From Nymphaea colorata (lineage: Eukaryota; Streptophyta; Magnoliopsida; Nymphaeales; Nymphaeaceae): a stretch of DNA of 64,000 bases. Made by a program: the position numbers and the translations under genes. Every line of letters begins with the position of its first letter. Position 1 is the stretch's first letter. Below, one piece after another: positions 1 to 10,286 of this stretch. Where the stretch lies: assembly GCF_008831285.2 (NCBI RefSeq), contig NC_045150.1, positions 9,934,001 to 9,998,000 on the forward strand, in the 5' to 3' direction. The notes beneath the pieces were generated by a model that was not told where the DNA came from, made no database searches, and saw nothing but the letters and a program-made list of their open reading frames with translations.

Positions 1-1620
1 TCAAAAATAAATGGAGAAATGTAATTTATTTTCTTTTGCTTGTACTCCCAGTGCACTCAAGAGTAGCTCTTGACTGTTGATAGGAGACCCTCAGAACTCT
101 CTTGCATGACTATAGGAAGATGGCGAAGGAAAATGAAATGAAAGAAAATGATAGGATGACTACATACTTCTAATGAAAATGGTTTTAGGAAATGAGTCTT
201 CTTCTCCAGTTGATCCTAAAGCTTCATCGAGCGAAGTTCCAAGGTGTTGAACATTTCTCATCGAAAGGTCTCATTGTACTCTCTTGAAGAATGAAAGTTG
301 GAGAAGCTTGCTTCCAAGGTTGGAGAAGAATAAGAAGATAATATGAGAGAAATTGGGAGGGAGAGCTTGGAAAAAAACTTTAAGTCTTCAATTGAGAAAG
401 TACTAGAGGTTTCATAAGGGTTAGCTCATGCCAAGAGAGAAGATTTTAAAGGTATTTATAGAGAGTTTTGGATCCAAAGCTAAAAATTTTAATTTTTGTA
501 ATTTCAACATTTCATGCAAATTCTAAGTATTTTTGAATTATTATTATTATTTTTTTAAGATAGGTTTTGACCAAGTGAGGTTGGCCCTTACCCCTGAAAA
601 GATCCCTTTGGGGGGTGTGGGCAGGACTAGTGCCCACACAACAGACTAAAAACCACCTTCTTTTAGTCAAAACAGGGCCTCCAGAGGCTGCAGTCCCGGC
701 CTCATTACGGCCCAGGCCCATGCAGCCGTGATTGGCTGCTCACGTGTGGCCAAGTGAGAGTGCCTGGGGTGGCCGTGTGCTCTAGCTTGAGTGCACGATC
801 TGGCTATGCTCTGCTCATTCAGAACGTCTGGCAGTGTGCAGGGCATGTGGAAGAGAGGGCGAAATGCCTCCTTATTGGCTTGTTTTAGACCAATAAGGGA
901 TGGCTTTGGCCTCCCTCGCTTCCAAAGGGGTTCCACACATAAAAAATATAAAAGTCATTTTTGAAAACTCATAGTTTAAAGGGTAAAATTGTCTTATGTT
1001 ACAAACAGGCCCGATTCCATTTTAGGAGGTTTCGGACTCGTTTTAGATCCAAATGGGTTCGCTTGGTTGCAATGCATTCAATTTGACGTACGAGGCTCAG
1101 ATCAATAATTAGATGAGTGGTTTAGGCTCAAAACATATTTTTAAAGTTTTGGCACGAGACTGAAACACAAAACAAATGGGAGATCTATGTGTACACGCAC
1201 GGCACTCAATAGCATCAAAATTGTTATTATAGCATCAACTTTAGATTTTGAGTTGAAATTCTCGATTTGGATCCAAATTTTGGTTTTGGACATAATTTGG
1301 ATCTGAGAGTAGCTTTATGGGTCTGCTTTCCTATTTGGACTTAATTTCATTGTTGAGCTAAATTGTGGACTTTGGCTTCTTATTTTGGATCTAGGACTTT
1401 GATTTGGATATAAATCTCTATCTAAATTTAGATTTTGGATTTAAACTTGCATTTGGTTCAGATATGGATCTAGAGGTCTGTTTTGGATCCAGGGTCGAGA
1501 ACTGGATTTGAATATGAATAAAGAAGTTTTTCTTCGGTCTAGGGTCGAGATTTGAATTTGGATATGGACCAAGAAGTGTCCTTTGGGTTGAGCTTAGGCT
1601 AAGGATCCAAATCAATCATT
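1..1620 (-). mobile_element. Truncated Tat-type LTR (minus strand)
   Basis: This stretch aligns by eye with the 3' LTR of the complete element at 33506-36519. Shared blocks include the 'gtgcactc(g/a)ag' subrepeat motif near 50, the TATA region near 455, the phrase 'gtgggcag..ct.gtgcccac' near 620, and the GATTTGGATC-rich U3 end at 1250-1600. Read on the minus strand the TATAAATACC box lies at 460-451. The window edge cuts off the R/U5 side and the U3 end fades out near 1620 without a recognisable TG terminus, so the LTR is truncated there. The short open frames inside it are chance frames in U3. Whether this is a solo LTR or the edge of a larger element outside the window cannot be seen. Confidence 0.75.
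451..460 (-). promoter_or_regulatory. LTR TATA box
   Basis: TATAAATACC on the minus strand. The same box in the same sequence context (CTCTATAAATA) occurs in three other LTR copies of the window, at 32766 (+), 35800 (-) and 57131 (+). This supports it as the retrotransposon core promoter. Confidence 0.6.
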
Positions 1621-1898
1621 GTAAAATTGGTTGAAATAACTGATAATCTTGTTTGAATAAAATGGAATGCAGTCCTTTGAAAAATTTGAGGTGATAACAC
1701 CTAGAAAATGAGAATAATTCTTAAAAGAAGAGTAAACCTAAAAATGTCCAACTAATAATGTTTATGCGATGAAATTGGTGCTCTTGTCATTTTTTTTTAT
1801 TGGTGGATGCTTTGGATTAAATTCATTTCATAACTGTCTTTTCTGCTTTATTTTGTACAAACACCTCAGAGATGCCAAGCCCTTATCCTTTTCTCTTA
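1621..1898. other. Anonymous AT-rich spacer
   Basis: No open frame, repeat or RNA-like structure was recognised between the LTR fragment and the MITE. Confidence 0.5.
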
Positions 1899-2439
1899 CC
1901 CCTAGGTAGGCCTGGGCACCCTGCCGGGCCGCCACCAGGTACCCGGTGCCCGACCCGGTCGGGCCCCGGTCTGCCCAGCCCGGCCCGTTTTCATCCTCCT
2001 CCTCCTCCTGTCCCCATCCTCCTCATCTTTTTCATCCTCCACCCTCCTCCACCTCTTTTCTTCCCCCTTCCCCCCTCCGCCTCCCCCCCCCCCCCCCCCC
2101 CCCGCCTCCCCCTCCCTCCTGCCTCTCCTTCTTCCCCCTTCCCCCGTCCGCCTCTCCTTCTTCCTCCACTCCTCCGCCTCTCCTTCTTCCCCCTCCCCCC
2201 TCTGCCTCTCCTTCTTCCTCCACCTCCTCCCTCTCCTCTTACCCTTCCCCCCTCCCCTCTCCTTCTGCTCCACCTCCTCCCTCTCCTTCTTCCTTCCCCT
2301 CCGCTCTCTTCTTCCTCCCCTCTCCTCCCCGCCTCCTTCTTCCCCTCCCCGCCTCTCCCATGGTCCGCCTGGAATAGGGGCGCTCCAGTGGCATCGGGCC
2401 TGGCCGTTCGGCCACGGGATGCCCACCCCTACCCCTAGG
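1899..2439. mobile_element. Non-autonomous hAT-type element with 8-bp TSD
   Basis: The octamer CCCCTAGG occurs at 1899-1906 and again at 2432-2439, directly outside an imperfect terminal inverted repeat. The left end at 1907 reads TAGGCCTGGGCACC; the right end, reverse-complemented from 2431, reads TAGGGGTGGGCATCC. An 8-bp target duplication with TAGGG-like termini is typical of the hAT superfamily. The 525-bp interior has no transposase. It is GC-rich near the ends and otherwise an almost pure polypyrimidine strand, with an uninterrupted run of 21 C at 2083-2103. The long Pro/Ser-rich and Arg/Glu/Gly-rich open frames across it are by-products of that composition. Related termini or subterminal sequences occur at 27211 and 5701. 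Confidence 0.85.
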
Positions 2440-2978
2440 GTTCGTAACCTGGGTGGGAGCAGTATTACTATGTCATGCTGCTTATAAACCATAACATATT
2501 TTTAAAGTTATTGGTATTTGGATTTTTTTAATGTTTAAAAGGAAAAAAAAGGGTAATGCTGAGATACAACTAAAACAAATATTTTTCTTAAAAAAAAATC
2601 ACTGTCTGGAAAAAAACATAAGGGAGGCCACTATTGATTTCTTCTGATTCCTTAGTTGGGATTTTAAGACGAAGAAGAAGATATGAGGCATGTGAAGAAG
2701 AAGAAGAAGGTAGGTGGAACCACACAAAAGTGGACACCTTAACTGTTAGTTATGAAAAAATGAAAGGAGAAAAATCGGCTAGATATCGGTGTGACCACGA
2801 TATATAATTGACAAACAAAGCAGTGCATGGCAAGAAATTCGCTTTCTGTGTCTTTCTTAATGGAAAAGTACTTCAAATAAAATATTATTGGTTAGATGAC
2901 CATGGGCCAGCATATATCTGGCACCACTTTCAGGACTTGATTTAGGAATTTTTTTTAGTTTCATTTTATTATATTGTT
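2440..2978. other. Anonymous spacer
   Basis: A short (GAA)n run occurs near 2671-2710. Nothing else was recognised. Confidence 0.5.
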
Positions 2979-3144
2979 AGTTGGTGCAATGGTTGGGGTG
3001 GGGGCAGGTAGCCGAGTTCTTGTTTCAAAGTCCATAGCATCAACCTTCTGTACTATATAAGGGGACCACCAACATGCAAGTTAAAGCACCATGAGGCTAA
3101 GGGGTTGGGTGGGATTGTCTTTCCAGTTGTTTGTAATTTTTTTT
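2979..3144 (+). mobile_element. Possible tRNA-derived SINE
   Basis: The segment starts with an A-box-like TTGGTGCAATGGTTGGGG at 2981-2998. It continues with a B-box-like TGTTTCAAAGTCC at 3021-3033 and ends in TTGTAATTTTTTTT at 3131-3144. This order, spacing (about 30 bases between boxes) and TTGTA-plus-T-run tail match plant SINEs of the Au type. The boxes are degenerate and I could not define a target-site duplication, so chance resemblance remains possible. Confidence 0.4.
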
Positions 3145-3595
3145 GTCAAAAAAAAAACTAAAATTGATAATGATAAATTTCTGGGAGGGAAAAGCAGCAT
3201 CACCTGACCCAACTAATGCTGATCCTTGAGACACTTATCAGAAAGCGTTCAAAGCGAAGCTTTCCTTCTATTTTTTGCCCTAATTTCTACAACTACTGGT
3301 GTCGAGCTGGTTATATGTGCATGCTGGAGCACAATTTTTTTTTTTTGTGCCAGCATGTATGATTAAATGCCATTGTCAATAGAAAAAGTGAACTTTTGTA
3401 GGTATGAAGAAGGAAATCGAAAAAAGTTAAAACACCAAAAAGAACATTTTTTTAAAAATTTCCAAAATATCTTAACTCCTTCCTTTTTTTTTTGTGCATA
3501 TGTCTTCCATGCACCAAGTGGTCCACATAATTCACTCTTTTTATGTGTTGGTAAGCAAATTGCAAATGGGCTCCAGTTCTATTGTTTTTTACAGC
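3145..3595. other. Anonymous spacer with T runs
   Basis: Homopolymer T/A runs and no supported gene. The 79-codon open frame at 3367-3606 has no recognisable feature. Confidence 0.45.
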
Positions 3596-3760
3596 TCCAA
3601 ATCTAAATTAAATCCATATATATATATAATCCAATTTTTAAAATTTTAATTTAACATATATAAAAATTTGAAAAATTATATATCGACCCCAGTTAAAATT
3701 ATGAAACTATAGTTCAGCTCCTATCATGAAAAAATTCTAGCTGTACCTTTGAACCCACAT
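3596..3760. repeat. Degenerate copy of the 23998 MITE family
   Basis: The interior phrases (AATTTGAAAAATTATA..., TTAAAATTATGAAACTATAGTT, TTCTAGCT) match the interior of the complete element at 23998-24209 in the same order. The GGGGCGGA termini are not preserved. Confidence 0.5.
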
Positions 3761-4424
3761 AGGTACTTAATGAACTGTACGTTTCACCACTATCTGGAAA
3801 ATGAAAAGCATCTTGAGAAATATAGCCATCTTCTACAACTTGGTAGGCAAATGTTAACTTTGAATTTATATGACTGCCTTTAGCATATTTTATATGTTAA
3901 ATCTCATAATTTAAGTTGTTTTTTATTGAATTCAAAGGCAGTATACTTGTACGTTGTGACAAAAAAAAACACGTAAATTAATCTATGTTCTAAAATGTAA
4001 AACGTACTTCAGAATTTTAATTAAATCAACGGTTCTGCAGCCTTAATGTACTGTTCTTACGTAATCAGTGCAGTCATGAAATTGCAATGGTACAACCACT
4101 TCGTAGAGAACCAAATCCAAGGAGCACTGTAGTATTTTATGCTTGTTCATCACTGCCCAATTGAATCACCCAGATTCCAGATGGATTTAATTTTGAAATT
4201 TGTTTTCCACATTCAACCTCTAAAGATACAAATTTATAGATATGAAAAAAAAAACGAGAGACTGGGTACATGAGAATTTCGAATTAGCAAATTTAATTGT
4301 TCGAAATTTATCAAAATATGATAGGGTCATGAAATTCAATCCATGTCCAAAAATTGATTCTAGACACACCCTTTTAATTTCGTCCGTGGAGAGAGAGAAA
4401 GAGACAGAGATAGAGTGTGCATAC
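3761..4424. other. Anonymous spacer
   Basis: No gene, repeat or signal recognised. Confidence 0.4.
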
Positions 4425-4451
4425 ATATATTATATACATATATATATATAC

Positions 4452-4484
<33 letters not shown>

Positions 4485-4535
4485 TATAATATATATATAT
4501 ATATTATATATATATATATATGGGGAGAGAGAGAG
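4425..4535. repeat. (TA)n microsatellite followed by GA run
   Basis: About 95 bases of nearly pure TA with CA/TG interruptions, followed by GAGAGAGAGAG. Open frames rich in Ile/Tyr across it are artefacts. Confidence 0.95.
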
Positions 4536-4582
4536 TGGGAAGGCCATGAAAGAACAATTTTGTTGCAGTAAACATTATAATG

Positions 4583-4639
4583 ATATTAGGGGTGGGGTAT
4601 AATGGTTGCAAACTTATTTTGATCTCAATTATTAGCTTG
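4583..4639. repeat. 57-bp direct repeat, left copy
   Basis: Matches 7623-7679 at 48 of 57 positions (hand count), ending in the shared TTTTGATCTCAATTATTAG. The two copies lie in direct orientation on either side of the copia relic. Confidence 0.7.
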
Positions 4640-4779
4640 GTTCACGTGCCAAATTACTTTGAGGCAATATCTAAATGGTTAGATTGTTTAAAATATTGTT
4701 TTGAACGTTGAATTTAACACAAGTAATTGTTCGATTGGTTCAACCATCCTTTGCCAAGTGTCATTTGTAATGTTATGCT

Positions 4780-4781
<2 letters not shown>

Positions 4782-4823
<42 letters not shown>

Positions 4824-4866
4824 ATATATATATATATACATATATATATGTGTGTGTGTGTGTGCG
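4782..4866. repeat. Compound (CT)n(TA)n(TG)n microsatellite
   Basis: Runs of CT, then TA, then TG repeats, ending in TGTGCGCGCACAC. Confidence 0.95.
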
Positions 4867-5700
4867 CGCACACCTCATTGCCTATCTTAACATTATGCTA
4901 TGGTTGGATCTGGTTAATGGATTCAATATGTACTTTCGCAATTGAGTCCAAATTCGACTCTAAAGTCCAGAAAATTATTTGTAACTACTTTTTATTGATA
5001 CCCAATATCGAAGGAAAATTTGATTCAAGATCATACAGGTAAATTACGTTTGCATAATGAAATAATATAAACAAAGGATTCACAAGAAATCTGATGAACC
5101 TGAAAAAGGGAACTCTAAGAGATGTAGCCTTTGATTGGGGAATCTTTCCACCTGATTTATTTAGCAGCAAGTAAATTAACAAATTTAATTCTTGTTTAGC
5201 ACGACTTAATAAAAAAATGAATGATTGAGTATTATAAACATGTTCACCATATGGAAGAGAAAAGTATGTCGGACCACCACTGATGGGAAAGAAGCAGCAA
5301 TTTTAAGCTCTCAAAGTCTTTGGTTCAGTTGTACCTGATACTCGTGTTTAAAATCTTCTCATAAAAACAAGTAGATTTCAAGTGAGAAGAGTATACTTTT
5401 CTAAGCTACAAATCCAAACCCAAAGGGTTTCTACGTCCCAACCATAAAACCAACAAAATTCTTGTGTAACGAATGTAGTGTTTAACGAAACCAAGTTCCC
5501 TTCTCAAATGGCCTTCTCTAAGATCAACTTGTGACCTCAAGATAGTGAACCTGTTCCTATTTGGTCCGTACCACTACCTTGGATCTGTTACCTATTGACG
5601 TAAAAAAATATATATATATAAATAAAAAATTTGAATATAAAATATATTTTTAATAATAAAATATATATTATTAAATAAAATTAAAATTAAAAATAATCAG
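4867..5700. other. Anonymous spacer
   Basis: No supported gene. An A/T-only stretch (5605-5695) precedes the GC-rich patch at 5701. Confidence 0.4.
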
Positions 5701-5765
5701 GCGGGCCTGGCCCCAATCAGGCCGAGTACCGGGTACCCATTAGGACCCGGGCCCGTTGCTGAGGC
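5701..5765. repeat. GC-rich fragment related to hAT-like subterminal sequence
   Basis: It has GGCCGAGTACCGGGTACCC and GGACCCGGGCCCGTT, in the style of 1907-1990 (GGTACCCGGTGCCCG) and 27238-27330 (GGGTACCCGGTACCCGG). No terminal repeat or target duplication was found. Confidence 0.4.
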
Positions 5766-5864
5766 TTAATCACCAAAGCCTGATCACTACATAACGTAGG
5801 ACGATCAAGCATGCCAAAACCGATCCTCATTGGTTAGATGCATGCCCTAAAGCTCCTTGCTTAT

Positions 5865-7215
5865 GACCAAACATGAACTCTTGTGTTGCATTCATAGAAG
5901 CGAAATGTGGTCAGCTGCAAATGGATTTTCAAGATAAAGCACAAACCGGACAGATTTCTTGAGCACTACAAGGCTCGTCTTATAGCGAAAGGATAGAAGG
6001 AGTGCTACTTTGAGACATTTAGTCCGGTAGAGAAGCCCAAAATCATCAAAACATGAACTCTTGTGTTGCATTCATAGAAGCAAAATCTGGTCAGCTGCAA
6101 ATGGATTTTCAAGATAAAGCACAAAGCGGACAGATTTCTTGAGCACTACAAGGCTCGTCTCATAGCGAAAGGATAGAAGGAGTGCTACTTTGAGACATTT
6201 AGTCCAGTAGAGAAGCCCAAAATCATCAAAACTGTTCTTCACCTGGTTATCTCATTTAACTGGAATGTTCATCAGCTCAATGTCCATAATGTGTTTCTCA
6301 ATTTAGAGGTAAATAAGGATACCTAAATGGAGAAACCACAAGGATTTGGACAAGGCACCAAACTCATCTGCAGGCTACAAAAAAACGTTTACTATCTCAA
6401 ACAAGCCCGAAAGACTTGGGAACAAAAGCTGAGTTAGTCTCTCATTACATGTGGATTTGTTGTCTCAAAAGTTGGCACTTCACTCTTCGTTTTCAAGAAA
6501 GGAAACACACACATATATATTCTACTATATGTGGATGACATTCTCATAATAGTTCTTATCATGTAACCTTGATTTACAAATTCAGCAAGCATTTTGCTCT
6601 CAGCAACTAAAACTATTTTTTTAGGTACTCATGCCACTTACTTATTAAGAGGACTCTTCTATCCCAATAACATTATTTTCTTAGGAGACCCAGATTCTGA
6701 ATGAAAGAACAAGAAGAAGAGAATAATACCAATATGGAAGAGAATTATTGCTTCCCAAACAATGTGGAATTCTCTTGCAGTAATCTCTTTTACAGGACTA
6801 AGATGGTGGGGGCCAAATCATCCTTAATTTATACCAATGACATCAAGTCGCATTTTGGGTCAAGGTGATGCTGCTCCATATCATAATACCATTGAATACC
6901 ATTGGTGCCCTTCAATATTTGACATTGACTAGACCAGACTTCATGTATGCAATCAATAAGGTTTGCCAATATATGCACAAGCCAATACATGACCAATGGG
7001 TAGTAGTAAAAAGAATTCTTCACTCTATTGGAAAGGAACAATCCAATATGGATTACTTCTACAACCCATCAATTCCTATACTTATATGTCTGCACATCCT
7101 ATATTTCATAATTGAAGCAAACATGTAGAATTGGATGTTCACTTTATCAGAGGTCGCATCTCTAAAAGTTGTTGCGATCCTTTTGCAAGTTTATTAATGA
7201 GTGTGTTGATGTGAA
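5865..7215 (+). pseudogene. Ty1/copia pol relic (reverse transcriptase to RNase H)
   Basis: Conceptual plus-strand translation, with stops and shifts, gives the copia reverse-transcriptase entry block GCKWIFKIKHKPD, then EHYKARLIAKG, the LNVHNVFL block, YLKQARKTWEQKL, and LYVDDILI with the catalytic YVDD at 6528-6539. Farther on, [20 protein letters not shown] (near 6898-6960) is the usual end of the reverse transcriptase, and ELDVHFIRGRI (7126-7158) resembles the end of the RNase H. At least three in-frame stops occur (for example in LIAKG*KECYF) and the block between 6560 and 6860 is badly decayed. Gag, protease, integrase and LTRs were not found. The entry block is present twice because of a 180-bp tandem duplication (5871-6230). 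This is a dead fragment. Confidence 0.85.
5871..6230 (+). repeat. 180-bp tandem duplication inside copia RT
   Basis: Copy 1 at 5871-6050 and copy 2 at 6051-6230 differ at about five positions by hand count. The unit starts at ACATGAACTCTTG and its length is a multiple of three, so the duplication itself kept frame. Both copies share the same in-frame TAG, so the stop predates the duplication. Confidence 0.9.
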
Positions 7216-7473
7216 GTGATGCTGAAGGTGCACAGACCTGTGATGCTGAAGGAACTGTTTCTGTGCTGTAATGGTTTTTGGAGGTGAGATTGCAGATTTA
7301 AATACTAGCTCGGTCTGCAAAGCAATGGATTTTGCCACCCCAGAAAAATGGGCTCACTGCAGTCCAAGTTAAGCAGTGGGTACGTTAAACTTCTTATTGC
7401 CATTGATGGAACTATCCTTATAGAATCAGCAACTAGAAATTAAAGAAAGGGGGAGACCTGCTGCAACTATGTA

Positions 7474-7520
<47 letters not shown>

Positions 7521-8810
7521 CCAAGAAATATTGTGTCTATATATATATATATATACACACACTCTCTCTCTCTTAAGTACCCATACCCCTTGTATTCTGG
7601 TTCACAAAAAAAACTCTTAATGGCATTAGGGATGGGGTGTAATGATTTGAGACATATTTTGATCTCAATTATTAGCTTGCCTGACTAAGGGAGGGGAAGC
7701 TCAACTAACTTTCTTTTACCTGTTAGCCCGTGCATCAGGTTGTATTGTATATCTTCAAGGATGGGCCTCCCATGAACCATTTGTCTGCAGCAATCCATGG
7801 TTTGGTCATAGTACTACCATATTGCGGCACTTCTAGCTGCACCTTCAATCCATGGAAAAGGGTGGCAGGCTGAAACCCATTTTCAGAGTAAAACAATGCT
7901 AAATTTTTTGCCAAAAAAAGTTATTTTGTTTGAAAACAAATTTATTACGTTCTTTGTTGTGTTTATTTTAGATGGTCAAAACAACATGTTTTGTTAAATG
8001 CTGCCATTCTTTGGTGTGTTTTTCAAAAAATTTCGTTCATCTTGGGCAAGCAGATAGTTGTTTGCATTTAGTATTAATAAGGTAGACTAAGTTTGTAAAG
8101 CATTCATACGTCAAGAGCAAGCTCTGCTATGAGAAAATATATATTATTTTACATTTATTATTTGGTAATTTATAAAGCTTACACCTTCAGATACAAATCT
8201 TTATTGCATGCCTTCATTGGCATTGTTTGGTTTTGTTTTACTCTTTTTTTTTACTCTTTTCTTGTGAGATCCAACTTCGATTGCCTGCACATTGGAAGAA
8301 TCCAATATTTCTTCGTGTATCTATCCATTTGCCAACCTTCTTGTAATTGGCCTGATGCTGCCCCTCTTATCTAATCTCATGCAGCCTTTGTTGGAACATC
8401 TATTGTCAATAAACATGTTTATCCAATTTTTTCTCTTTAACATGTCAAACTTGTCTTTTTCGGACCAGTCGGACTCGGACTGATCATTTTTACCTAGCCT
8501 AGTAGTCCAGCCAGCTATGGACTTGGGTCAAATAGCACATGTTGCTTCAACAGGAGCCTTGCGGACTTGGCTGGATCATACTTAAGACCTTCAAATTAAA
8601 GCGGGTCAGAGTTTATTACTCTAGATGTGTCTCTAGGTACAAAATACTAAGGATATGCCTGACCTCAGCCTGACTATCGGGAAAGCAGTAAATCTCCAAG
8701 CATCATCCAGGGTTCTGAATGTTGAGTCTCTTGATGCTTTAGAAACTTACCCAGTTCCTGTTTTGATCTGTTAGGCCTGAGCGAGCTCTAAATCACGGCC
8801 ACAACATGCC
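7216..8810. other. Anonymous region with microsatellites
   Basis: (GA)n at 7476-7517, TA at 7541-7555, CT at 7561-7573, and the right copy of the 57-bp repeat at 7623-7679. The open frames at 8129-8483 are AT-rich and show no domain. Confidence 0.45.
7623..7679. repeat. 57-bp direct repeat, right copy
   Basis: Partner of 4583-4639. The two copies could be decayed ends of the element that carried the copia relic, but no TG...CA boundary is visible. Confidence 0.7.
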
Positions 8811-9570
8811 TCAATTCTGAACTAACCTAGCCTGGCTAGTGCCACTTGATCTTGCTCTGTTGCCACTTGATCTTGCTCTGTTGCGGTGGAAAGCCATGAC
8901 ATGGAGCAGCATGGTGACGTTTGGCAATCTAGACAATCCCTTGTCTGTGGACCTTTCTTGGCTGATCAGCCAGAAACAGGGAGCTCCCCTACACGTGCTC
9001 TGTTGATGGACAATGAGACCAAAGGGAAACTCTGGCCACACGCCGAGGAGGACAGCTCCAACTCGACCTCGATAACCAGATATATATCTTGGGCAAAGGA
9101 GTGTAATATCACTATGAGTCACCTTGAGGAGCAACTACGGGCCTTGTTGAACCGGACCATGGTGGCCAACGTGCAGTGGGGGGTCAAGCCCGTGCAATGC
9201 CCCTAGGGAGAGTACACGGACCAGGAGGCTAAAATTCCCATGTGGCCAGGATTGGAGAGAACTGAACCTTGGGCATAACTTGAGGGTGGTGACGCAGTGG
9301 ATTCTCTGACATGCTCAAAGCATGAAGTTGTCAGGACAAAGGAGGAGAACTAGACTCATGCCCGGCAAGACACTGCCCAGGTTTCGAGCTGAAGCAGGGA
9401 TAGAGAACCCATGTTGGTCTTTTCAAGCAGAAAATGCAGTCGATGTTGCCCACGCTAGCCACGGCCAGCGATTGCATACCAACCGAGGAGGGCATTTCGC
9501 CACCAGTGGACCCAAGGAATGCCCTCAGCCAGTCATTATGACATTGACTCCTAAGGAGAGGCAAATGTAG
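8811..9570 (+). pseudogene. Gypsy-like gag fragment (plus copy)
   Basis: Coding-like, GC-richer sequence. The part at 9300-9565 is an inverted copy of 12380-12640, where the same frame (IPTEEGI.PPVDPRNAL) runs into a CX2C zinc-knuckle-like sequence. Here the frame CIPTEEGISPPVDPRNALSQ is readable near 9475-9535 and breaks down at about 9540. The upstream part (8886-9206) has an open frame of 106 codons with no recognised domain and may be earlier gag. The fragment lacks the knuckle and everything downstream. Assignment to gypsy rests entirely on the partner copy. Confidence 0.45.
9300..9565. repeat. Inverted repeat arm (left)
   Basis: Shares CTCAAAGCATGAAG, GGACAAAGGAGGAGAACTAG, ACCAACCGAGGAGGGCATT and GTGGACCCAAGGAATGCCCT with the reverse complement of 12380-12640. 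Spacing is near-collinear across about 260 bases. Confidence 0.85.
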
Positions 9571-10286
9571 GTTCTGCTGCATTAGAGCTCTGCCGGTTCA
9601 GCGATGGTTCGTTTATGCTGTTGGGCAGGGTAGGGCAGCAGCTTCCCGGTCTTCTTTGCCATTCGTCGGAGAACCCTGCCATTGTTCCGTGATCACCGGT
9701 TGTTGCTGACCTTCGCGGCTTGTCCGACGCCCTGTAGTCACCGTTTTCCAGCCGCTGTGTGTTGTTGGTACAGTTAAACACTTCACCCGATCAGCGATGG
9801 TAGACCGTTGGTGCTGAGGCGTACCTTCTTCTGTAGAAATCATCACAGCTGCCGTCCAATCGCCTGAAAACTCATGCAGTCCACCGGAAGTTGAAGCGTC
9901 GGGGGACAGGAGGCTGATGCCTTCCTGTGAGTGCCCTTCTGGTCGAACCGGTTCGGTAGAACATTAATGCAGCTGATTTGGTCGTCTCGTCCCAAGTCTT
10001 ACCAAAAACCGGCAGGAGTAAGCCCGACCCACTACAACGATCTAACCCAAAAAGGAAGTGTTTGTTCGGGCTTTGGATTTATAAACTACCAAAACCCGGC
10101 CCATGGTACTTGTTTCAGACCCATGTCTAGGAGGCTTGTGTCACGCAGTGTCCCACTGTCACGCCCTGCCATACACAAGGATGTGTCCCACATGGAGAGA
10201 TTTTAGCTATGTCAACATGGTTTGTCTGTGTCCCGCATCACAATAGGAAGGTGTCCCACCCTGGACTGGTGTTGAACAAGTTTCAC
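9571..10286. other. GC-richer anonymous sequence inside the inverted repeat
   Basis: It includes a cluster of related phrases around GTGTCCCAC at 10140-10260. No gene was recognised. It may be an untranslated or LTR part of the element that flanks it. Confidence 0.35.

Noticed and set aside
1872-2492. Long Pro/Ser-rich (+) and Arg/Glu/Gly-rich (-) open frames
   Set aside because: They lie in a polypyrimidine/polypurine tract inside a TSD-flanked MITE. Composition alone keeps all frames open.
4417-4873. Ile/Tyr-rich small proteins in several frames
   Set aside because: Translation of TA/CT/TG microsatellites.
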